The translations under genes and the position numbers were made by a program. Positions 18,900 to 27,107 of a stretch of DNA of 27,107 bases are shown here, piece after piece. Each line of letters starts with the position of its first letter. Position 1 is the stretch's first letter. The notes under the pieces were generated by a model. That model did no database searches. It was given only the letters and a program-made list of their open reading frames with translations, and was not told where the DNA came from. Source of the DNA: Chrysomallon squamiferum (Eukaryota > Mollusca > Gastropoda > Neomphalida > Peltospiridae); assembly GCA_012295275.1 (NCBI GenBank), contig CM022678.1:992894-1020000 (forward strand), in the 5' to 3' direction.

Positions 18900-19557
18900 T
18901 TCGGAAATGTAGAAACGCTCTAAATGTGTGAAAGGGCATGATTCTTCTAAAAATAATGAAAAATCACACACTTTCATCAGAACAAAACAAATATTTCACA
19001 CTGAAAAAGGGAAATGCTACTCTTTATGTTGGTATACATTGCATGGTCCTCTGAACAAAAGTGCAGTGGGGACGACAAATAACAAAATGCATGCTTGTGT
19101 CCGAGGGTAAATTTCAAAATGTAATTACTGGTAAAACATTATTTTAATGTCTTCTGAATATTATAATTAATAATTGTCATAATATTAATAATAATAATAA
19201 TAACAACAACAACCACAACAACAATAATATTAATAATAAGAAGGATAAACAACTAATAAATAAATAATTAAAACACTTTTATTACACATTTTGAACAAAG
19301 TAACAATATTTACACGTATCTCTTCTTCTTCTTCTTCTTATTATTATTATTAATTGTTGTTGTTGTTGTTTTTAGATGCAGTACTAGTTTTTATTTATTT
19401 CAGAACTCATGAACTGACCGAGACTGAAAACTTAATAATGTGTGCACAAATATTACAAAATTCAGTTCATGATAATAATAATAATACTACTAATAATAAT
19501 AATAATAAAGCAGAAAAAAATACACATATAATTAAACAACATATAAATAAATAAATA

Positions 19558-19588
<31 letters not shown>

Positions 19589-19662
19589 CTTTTTTTTGTG
19601 TTGATTTCTCAAAGATATATTTTTATTTTATTATTCAATGCAAGCGATATAGAAAAATATAA

Positions 19663-19697
<35 letters not shown>

Positions 19698-19784
19698 AAA
19701 CAAAATAAAATACAATGATTAATTTGATAGTGTTAAATAAACCATCAAAAATCACTATTAATAACAGTGCGTAGTGCAAATTTT
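18900..19784. other. No gene seen; several simple repeats
   Basis: A 60-codon plus frame at 18928-19110 has no domain. The rest holds AAT/AAC runs (19180-19260), TTC/ATT/GTT runs (19320-19372), AAT runs (19470-19508), ATT (19560-19588) and AAAT (19660-19698). Confidence 0.5.
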
Positions 19785-20200
19785 GCCTACCTGTTAATCG
19801 AAATCGAAGTAAAACTTGAATCTTGTCAGTTAACGAATTATCACAAATTATGTGCCGTCTGCTCGCTCTGTGAATCGCTCGCTTAGACACGTCACGTGAT
19901 ATTATTGTAAGACGTCACGTCACATGTTTGCATGTAGTGTGTTACTCTGGTTGCATGATGACACTGTAAACACGATCAGTTCTAAATATAGCACATTTTT
20001 CAAAGTGGTTTTCATACTAGCTCAGGGGCGTGCTATATATCAGTTTCTTCAAGTAAGCTTAAAGATAGATAAAAATAACACCCACCCACACAATTATAAT
20101 TATTAAAATTTATTAAGTCAGGACAGACATTGTTTATTCAATAATTTAATTTTATTTCTCTCTCACTCTGTGTTTAGTCTTGAATCAGCCCTCTTGAATC
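19785..20200. promoter_or_regulatory. Promoter-like segment, copy 2
   Basis: Closest relative of 14479-14860, in the same orientation. It has GCTCGCTCTGTGAATCGCTC, CACGTG at 19893 and an adjacent GACGTCACGTCAC cluster near 19911. The plus-strand donor-like CTTCAA|GTAAGC near 20052 and the minus-strand donor ACAG|GTAGGC near 19787 are both present. The tail TAACACCCACCCACACAA is conserved with copy 1. Confidence 0.45.
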
Positions 20201-20434
20201 TTGTCATTAATTATTGATACGACATTAGACGCATACAAAAGAAAGCTTAACTCTCGTATTGAAATCTTTCATATTAACATTAATTTCTTTTCTTTTCTTC
20301 TTTTTTCTCGTTTCATCAAATTACAATAATCTATAAATAACTTTAAATCCCTGCAGTAAAACGCACATCTCTTGTGATAATGGGGTCGATTGTTATAAGC
20401 AATATGTTTATTACGGGTACAGTGTGTTTACCTC
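20201..20434. other. Pyrimidine-rich and AT-rich spacer
   Basis: A TTTTCTTTTCTTC tract near 20287-20312 and CAATAATCTATAA resemble 26450-26535, so this is probably another old repeat. No gene seen. Confidence 0.4.
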
Positions 20435-20655
20435 GTTGTCTGCCACGAGGAGGCAAGCCGTGGCCCAGTATCTCCTTGATTTTAATCTTTTCTCTTCTTT
20501 TTGTTATTTTTTTTTTTTTTTTTTTTTAAACTATATGCCAGTTTCAAGTAAAATATTTGATAGTTTCTTAATTTCCTCATCAGAGCTAACGAAGATATTT
20601 TCCCACGGTTGCTTCGTCTACGCCCATGGTAATTTTAACGTCTGCTGTTGAGTAC
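20435..20655 (-). pseudogene. Coding-like fragments, copy 2
   Basis: Holds both pieces of the 9.5-10 kb relic in the same order but only about 190 bp apart. Minus strand: TACTCAACAGCAGACGTTAA near 20650, then (after a frame change near 20598) IFVSSDEEIKKLSNILLETG with a stop, and IKEILGHGLPPRGRQR near 20440-20490 followed by a donor-like GAG|GTAAAC. The frame break suggests a pseudogene. Confidence 0.35.
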
Positions 20656-21719
20656 ATGTATTGACCTTTTGTGCGTCTGACTTAGCGAGTGTTTTAAACA
20701 TTTCCTTTATGTCAAAATATCAATATTTAAACGGGAAGATGGAAAATCATACCATTAGAACATAGAATATATACATTGTATAATAACTATGACATCGGAG
20801 AAGTTTCATTATATATTTGCATGTATGTTGTTTTAAGAATCAAATCAAACGTTACCTATCATTTTTTTATCAATCTAAACCAAGCATTCATATGTTTTAT
20901 AAATAAATTAACATAAAAAAGTTGGTGTCCTTTTCTATTTTCTGTAATCTAATCATGAATTTGTTCAAATCTTCTGGCTGATATATTGCATATATTTTAT
21001 TATTCTGTACATCATTGTAAATCTACCATCTTGTCACACTTGTTATAATTGTTAAAATGATATTAAATTTTGTTTGAATGCATGTTGTAAATAAATTTCA
21101 GTTCAGTTGGTAATTAAAGTGTGTTACGTACCAGATGTGTTGGTACATAAATGCATATATTCTTCTTCTTCTTCTTCTTCTTATTCTTCTTCTTCTTCTT
21201 CTTATTATTATTATTACTAGTAGTAGTAGTTATATTCACTTCATCGGAACACAAGACTGATTTTTAGGAAATCATTTTTAGCAATGACAGTGGTATATAC
21301 ACATTATAAACTATTTAAGAAGAATAAGTAAATAAATAAACAATCACATTCGCAGTTCAGCACCAAAAATCCATTAAACCATTTATTATTGAAACTAGCC
21401 AAATTTCATTTTCTATAACAAAAATAATAAACACTTCCAAAACAATAGGTTTTTTTTTTTTTGCAAATTCGTGTCTATCTCACAATATAAGACAATTATA
21501 GACAACACACATCAGAGGATATAGAGGATATTAAAGATGCATGACGTTGATTGGTGAGCTTGCTTATTTTAAGATCTAACGAGAGAGAAAACTGAGTATT
21601 AATGTTAAATTTTTCATTCCCAAACATTGACCAAATCCGTTCATATTGTACTCTTTATCTTTGATTTAACTGCTTAATTCAATGCAATATTGTAATTTAA
21701 TTCAATAGTTTCATTTAAT
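20656..21719. other. No gene seen; possible 3' UTR-like stretch
   Basis: AT-rich and mostly unique. An AATAAA at about 21091 follows a non-coding, UTR-like sequence on the plus strand; no coding exon is seen before it. A TTC run with ATT/AGT tail lies at 21161-21230. Confidence 0.35.
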
Positions 21720-22270
21720 GAAAAGAAGAAATTTAACAATAACTAACTTGAATCTTTCATGACCGCTTTTCAAAAAAATTATTCTAACCAAAATATACTC
21801 CTTATTAAACACTTTTAAAATAATAAGAGAAAAACAAAAGACAAAAACACGAACAAAATGAACTAATGAATAAAACTGTAATAAGGAATAGCCATTTTAG
21901 CCATTTTAAATTACAGCTCAGTATTGGATTATAATTAAATCAAATCCAGTATATAGAAATTAATCTATTACTTTATTAATGTTGAACATATTTTTTTATT
22001 ACAATTATTCTATATTTTTTACAACTTCCCGAATAGACTGCGTTAGTTCATCATCAATATTTGACGAAATCAGTTAATTTCAATTTTGTATTTTCTAATG
22101 ATCGGTTATTTCGTCGAAATGTTACTTCTCTATCGACAATTTGAAAAAAATAAAAATAAAATAAACAGGTCAAAAACTATGTATTATTGTTTTTACAAAT
22201 TGATCATTCGTCAACAACTTAACTTACACTTCTAACCGGATTCCCTTATTCGAGCCTTTTTTCTTTCTTT

Positions 22271-22305
<35 letters not shown>

Positions 22306-22333
22306 TACGAAGATATAATTCGATTTAATAATA

Positions 22334-22388
<55 letters not shown>

Positions 22389-22409
22389 TAACAACAACAA
22401 CAATCACAA
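21720..22409. repeat. R3-R2 composite copy
   Basis: R3 (21720-22010: ATTTAACAATAACTAACTTG, ATTACAGCTCAGTATTGGAT) followed by R2 (22010-22340: CTTCCCGAATAGACTGCG) with (ATT)n at 22273-22305 and (AAT)n at 22326-22384. Confidence 0.65.
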
Positions 22410-22497
22410 TAATGAAGTGTATTTTGGCATTAAAGTTTGAAAGTTGACTTACTATTAGGTATATTATCTTCAATACCCGTGTAACAACATATTTTAG
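22410..22497. repeat. Satellite-like unit, right part
   Basis: GAAGTGTATTTTGGCATTAA and CTTCAATACCCGTGTAACAA, then abruptly joined to MULE sequence at 22498. Confidence 0.6.
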
Positions 22498-23096
22498 TTC
22501 ACCGCGTATCCCGACCAGTGGGACCAATTCTACATCGTTCACGCCAGAAAAGGCTCCTCAACGTACCCCCTTGTGTATGCCCTTGTTCCTGACCGCCTGA
22601 TTACGACCTACCAGCGACCGTTCGGCCACTTGAAGACCCACGTTCAACGCCTTGCCAACAGACCCCTTTCGCCGACTAAAGTTCAGTTCGACTTCGAGAT
22701 GGTTGCGATCCGTGCCTTGGATCTAGCGTTTCCCGTAGCCGAGATGAAAGGGTGTTTTTTTCATTTCACTCAATCCGTGTGGAGGAAAACCGTCGACCGT
22801 GGCCTTGCAGTTGCCTACAAAGAAGATCCAGCCGTGAAACAAACTAGAAGAATTCCACAGCCGGTTGAATGGGCCACTGTGTCATCGCCACCCGAACATA
22901 AACCGCCTGGTGAACATTCTCAAGAAGATCGAGAAGGCAGAGAAGGCCATGCTCCCTCAAAAGTGCCGTTCTTCCGTCCCGCAAGCGAATTTACAGGGAG
23001 ATCGGCAACCGCTTCAGCCGCCTCAAGGACCAGCTTGCCCAAAGAGCCAAGACCAGTCTTCAGTTGCTGGACGCAGTGGATAAACTGGTTAAGGTG
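22498..23096 (+). pseudogene. MULE transposase remnant, copy 2 (5'-truncated)
   Basis: Nearly identical to 7135-7690. It starts inside the transposase core just after the first catalytic Asp motif and keeps VQFDFE and GCFFHFTQSVW. It carries 48 bp absent from copy 1 (residues VAYKEDPAVKQTRRIP), which match the usual continuation of this family. The frame is then lost: in the next frame EEFHSRLNG and HPNINRLVNILKK continue. The frameshift and the missing stretch between KQTRR and FHSRLNG are shared with copy 1, so they predate the duplication. Confidence 0.85.
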
Positions 23097-23389
23097 GGCT
23101 GAACTAAACTGTTGCGATCTCACAGTGCTGTGCTGTAGAGAGTATTAACTTATTTTAACTGTATTTAACTGTAAATTCTCTTATGCGAACTTACAGTGCT
23201 GTGCTCTAGACAATGCAAATTATTAAATTTACATTATGTTATGCAGACTTATAGTTGTGTTGTTTTTGTTGGGCCGTGCCTATTATTCACATAGGTATTG
23301 GGCTGGAGATTATCTGGGTTTCTGACTAATGGGGGTCTGGTGGGTGTCTGACAAATGAGGTTCTGATTAATGGGTTCTTTTTGTATTCT
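23097..23389 (+). mobile_element. MULE element 3' non-coding part, copy 2
   Basis: Has CACAGTGCTGTGCT twice (near 23120 and 23193), then the TTACATTATGTTATGC to ATTGGGCTGGAG segment, then three GGTTCTGAYTAATGGG-like motifs. About 200 bp of this are missing at the equivalent place in copy 1. Confidence 0.6.
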
Positions 23390-24905
23390 GTAACAACGAG
23401 TGTAACAGAATAGGTTTCAAATTCTCCTTCCTTACAACTCAAATGTGATCAGGATTAACGTGCGATCTCAGGACATGTATATGTACGACGCACAGTAAAA
23501 AATATAATAATAATAATATAGATAATAATAATAATATAGATAATAATAATCATAATCATAATAATAATAAAACAACAAAACAACAATAATGAAGTGTAGT
23601 TTGATATTAATGTTTGAAATATGACCGACTGTTTCACAGACAAAACTAGCATTATTAGCCATAATTATCTTCAATACCCGTATAAAGACATTTGTTTTGT
23701 GTTGTTTCTTGTAACAAATGAGTGTAACAATACAGGTTACAAATTCTCCTTGTTTACAACTCAATCGTGAATATGATTAACGGGCGATCTATGTATCTAT
23801 ATATCCACTACTCACAGTAAGTAAATAATAATAATAAGAAGAAGAAGAAGGAGAAGAAGAAGAAGAAGAAGATGAAGAAGAAGAAGAAGAAGATGACGAA
23901 CAAGAAGACGAAGAAGAATAACAAGAACAACAAAAACAACAATAACAACAAGAGCTGTGATTATAATATTAAGAATAATAACACTGATAATAAAATGAAT
24001 GAAGTAAACAAATTAAATAATTCAATTAATGAAATGAAATTCTTGAAGTTAAATGAAGGTCACATACAAAAAGTGGGCAGTATTAGTCATATTTTCTTCA
24101 ATACTCGTATAACGACATTTTTCTATTCTCTAACAGATGAGTGTACCAATACAGGTTTCAAATTCTCCTTGTTTACAACTCAACCGTGAACACGATTAAC
24201 ACGTGATCTAAGCACCTACACTACACACAGTACAAGTATATAATAATAATAATAATAATAACAACAATAACAACAACAACAATACTGAAGTGTAGTTTGA
24301 CATTAAAGTTTGAAATCTGACCTACTGTTTTAGACAAAATTAGGCAGTATTAGTCATATATCTTCAATACCCATGCAATGACGTTTTTCGAGTATCTAAC
24401 AGTGAGTTTAACTACAAAGGGTCCAACTTCTGGTTAACAGCTCAACCGTGAACATGATTAACGTGCGATCTAAGTACCTATACATGTACTACGTACAGTA
24501 CAAATCTAATAATAATAATAATAATAACAAAACAACAACAACAATAATAATAACAATAAAAACAAAAACCACAATAATGAAGTGTAGTTCGACATTTTTC
24601 TATTTCTAACAATGAGTGTAATAATACAGGTTTCAAATTCTCTGTTTACAATTCAACCGTAAACACGATTAACGGGCGATCTGTGTATCTATACGTAAAC
24701 CATTCACAGCATGAAAAAAAAAAAAAATAATAATAATAATAATAATAATAATAGAAATAATAATAATAAGAAGAAAAAGAACAACAACATCAATAAGTGC
24801 AGTGATTATGATATTAAAAACAATAACAATGATAATAATATTATGAGTGAAATAAAATGAGTTTCTTAAAGCTAAATGAAGGTGAAAAGTTATATACATA
24901 CATAC
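23390..24905. repeat. Satellite-like array, five units
   Basis: Units begin near 23390, 23698, 24116, 24386 and 24591. Each has GAGTGTAA.A..CAGGTT, ACAACTCAACCGTGA and GATTAACG.GCGATCTA, followed by a core that differs by unit (AAT, GAA, AAT/AAC, AAT/AAC, AAT/AAG) and a GAAGTGTAGTTTGA-type right part. The first two match 7789-8496 almost exactly. Confidence 0.75.
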
Positions 24906-24955
24906 GTGTCCATAAAAATTTAACTTTTCTTCTGTAACACTTAGGACAAGATATA

Positions 24956-24977
24956 TTATTATTATTATTATTATTAT

Positions 24978-25013
<36 letters not shown>

Positions 25014-25030
25014 CAGTAGTGTGGTAGTAT
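24956..25030. repeat. ATT and AGT microsatellites
   Basis: (ATT)n passing into (AGT)n with GGT/GCA variants. Confidence 0.9.
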
Positions 25031-25440
25031 TGGTTTATTTATTAATAGAATGGCCAAAGAAGACCCCATATATACAAATCGATCGAAATATATATAACAC
25101 ACCTAGTTATCAATCACACACATAAGAGAAAAATAAGCGAATACCTTAAATAATAATAGCAATAAAATTCGTCAGAAAACAGCTAAATAAATAAACAAAT
25201 GAATAAATAAATAAATAAAATAATAAAAGGAGTCTTTCCCACTCAGACCCTTCTATATTATAATTATTGTTGATGTATTTATTTATTTATTTTAGTTTTC
25301 TTATTTCTACATACAGGATGAATAACAGTAACAGGACTAATACGCAAAACTCTCCTCTTTTTGACGATGTACGTCTAAGTACAGTTCGTTCTGTAACCGC
25401 GTCGGTTGTTTTTATTGGTTTTAATAAACGTTTTACATCG
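25031..25440. other. No gene seen
   Basis: AT-rich; AAAT runs near 25185-25225. The stretch 25087-25150 resembles 26150-26235 (CACACATAARAGAGAAAT), another local duplication. An 85-codon minus frame at 25287-25544 has no domain. Confidence 0.4.
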
Positions 25441-25575
25441 TTTACATAATAATACGATCTCTGACTATGGACACTGACGACTGACAAAAAAGACTGGGTA
25501 CCTGTATTTAACTCAGTTGGTGATCTTTTAATACAGTCACTCATGTGACACCACGTGCACAGGCGACATTGCGTG
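25440..25575. promoter_or_regulatory. Promoter-like segment, diverged copy 4
   Basis: Shares GGTGATCTTTT...CA..GTCAC with the 17700 copy and has CACGTG at 25552. A minus-strand ACAG|GTACCC lies at 25500. Weakest of the four. Confidence 0.3.
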
Positions 25576-25579
25576 ATTT

Positions 25580-25990
25580 CTATCCTCTAACAATGAGCGT
25601 AAATCAGAGATTTAAAATTCTCATTGTTTAAACCTCAACCGTGAACATGTTTAACGGGCAGGCTATGTATCTAAACATAAACTATTCAAAGTAAAAAAAA
25701 AAAGTAAGAAGAAGAAGAAAAAAAATAATAATCATAATAATAAAAGTAAAAGTAATAATCAGAAGAAGAAGCAGAAAAAGAAGATAAAGAAGAAGAAGAA
25801 GACGAAGAAGAAGAAGAAGAAGAAGAAGAAGAAGAAGAAGCAGGAGAAGAACTCCAACAACAACAAAGAACAGTGATTATGCTATTAAGAATAATAACAA
25901 TGATAATAATGTAATGAGTGAAAATAAAATAATGTGAAATAGTAAAAATAAAATGAGTTTCTTGAAGCTAAATGCAGAAACGTTTCATAC
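25580..25990. repeat. Satellite-like unit with GAA core
   Basis: CAATGAGCGTAAATCAGAG, AACCTCAACCGTGAACATG and TTAACGGGCAGGCTATGTAT precede a long purine core of GAA with AAT/AGT interruptions (25693-25860). Same family as 23390-24905. Confidence 0.7.
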
Positions 25991-26689
25991 GAACACACAT
26001 AGATACATACATATATAAAAGTCCATAAGAGATTAAATTTTCTTCTATAACACTCAGTTATCAATTATTATTATTAGTTTATTTATCAAATTATTAATTT
26101 TATATTTATTTGTAATACATTGGTCAAACATGACCCGAAATATGCAAGTCGATCAAAAAAACCCACCTATATATCCATATATGTAGCTATCAGCCACACA
26201 CATAAAAGAGAAATATACGAATACGTCAAATGATAATAATAAAATTTACAAACTTCCCCAGAATATCGAAGTAATAATTTAAATGTACATACTTTTCTCA
26301 TGTTTAAGACTTGTGTAACGAATTAAATAAATAATGAGAAATTCGATGCTCTAATACCCAAGAGATAGGTATTCTGCGACCATGATGACTTTAGCATTAA
26401 CATAAATCACAAACATACAGAAAATAAACTCTGATAAGTTTCATTATAAAACCATTCGTATTAATATTAACTTCTTTATATTTTTCATGTTTTCTTTCTC
26501 ATTCTTTTCTCAAATCACAATTATCTATAAGGCAACGGCAAATATCTCATTTCGGGTATTATTATTGTTTTTATCTCTTTGTCGGTGTATTTATTTGTTT
26601 TAAAAATCAGTTGATATTGCACTATGGTCTAATTTCTTTATTCATCGCAGTAATGTAATTTAATAAATAATTTGATATAAAGAAAACAA
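25991..26689. other. No gene seen; AT-rich diverged repeats
   Basis: Includes a partner of 25087-25150 near 26150-26235 and a partner of 20275-20335 near 26450-26535. No coding signal recognised. Confidence 0.4.
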
Positions 26690-27107
26690 GAAATTGAACA
26701 ATAAAACAACTTGAATCTCTAAAAACATTGTTTCAAAGAGAAGATACTCTATATCAAACAGCTAAAGAAATATATTCCAGAAACAAAACACAACAAAAGA
26801 CAAAAAACAACAACAAAATCAACTAATAAATATAATTGTAATAAAGAATATCAATTTTAGCCGTTTCAAACTACAGCTCAATATTGGATTATAATTATAT
26901 TAAATGAGTATTTAGAAATCAACATATAACCGAAATAACATTGACTAAACTTTGAAAATATTTCTAACTAATGACATATCATATTTATTTACAATTTTTG
27001 CAGTTTCCCGAACAGATTGAATTATATAAGGAGTAATATTGGACGTTATCAGTTAATTTCAGTTTGGTATTTTCAAATAATCAGTTATTCCCTAGACATT
27101 TTATTCT
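26690..27107. repeat. R3-R2 composite copy, cut by window end
   Basis: R3 markers (AACAACAAAATCAACTAATA, AAACTACAGCTCAATATTGG) then R2 (TTTCCCGAACAGATTGAATT) running off the right edge. Confidence 0.65.

Noticed and set aside
18928-19110. 60-codon plus frame
   Set aside because: No domain, no splice or promoter context, and length is expected by chance.
19609-19890. 93-codon minus frame starting in the promoter-like copy 2
   Set aside because: Starts at GTG, not ATG, and its C-terminus is a translated AAAT repeat. Part of it may still be a non-coding first exon.
25287-25544. 85-codon minus frame
   Set aside because: No recognisable domain, low-complexity C-terminus, and it overlaps a promoter-like repeat; not enough to call a gene.

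Overview
The window is AT-rich, intron- and repeat-rich eukaryotic DNA. It has many AAT/ATT, CATA, CTAT, CA and GAA microsatellites, a decayed Mutator-like (MULE) DNA transposon in two copies, a tRNA-derived SINE head and several layers of tandem duplication. No bacterial-style genes, rRNA or CRISPR arrays are visible. A lophotrochozoan animal, most likely a cephalopod (octopus-like), is my best guess. This is inference from repeat character only; a flatworm is the main alternative.

1-9.2 kb: the most interesting part. On the minus strand lies a series of very short candidate exons, each bounded by good splice sites (YAG acceptor, GTAAGT-like donor). Each has a length divisible by three (39, 48, 63, 66 or 84 bp) and an open reading frame in phase 1-1. 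Ten of them (63 or 66 bp) are tandem duplicates of one ancestral exon-plus-intron unit and encode about 21-residue peptides ending in a T-[QE]-x-x-[ED]-x-x-E-S-like motif. An eleventh copy keeps its frame but has lost its donor. Conceptual splicing of 8958-9041, 6226-6273, 5709-5747 and the ten array exons stays open for 273 codons. The gene continues past the left edge of the window, and its 5' end was not found. The array introns carry a 25-bp minisatellite and larger duplications, including a perfect 300-bp tandem duplication.

6.5-8.6 kb: a MULE-family transposon (FLYWCH-like remnant plus MULE transposase domain, frameshifted and internally deleted) sits in a proposed intron of that gene, apparently inserted into a short tandem repeat. 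A 5'-truncated second copy is at 22.5-24.1 kb.

9.2-27.1 kb: mostly nested dispersed and tandem repeats. These are (i) a satellite-like unit with a microsatellite core, linked to both MULE copies; (ii) a family marked by TTCCCGAATAGACTGAAT in at least five places; (iii) a 103-bp tandem repeat; (iv) a segmental duplication at 11.7-15.7 kb; (v) a SINE head; (vi) four related GC-richer, promoter-like segments with CACGTG or ACGTCA motifs; and (vii) three dispersed minus-strand fragments that look like remnants of related coding exons. Order and orientation of (vi) and (vii) suggest a decayed tandem gene family read leftward. Most long open frames here are translated microsatellites and are not genes.
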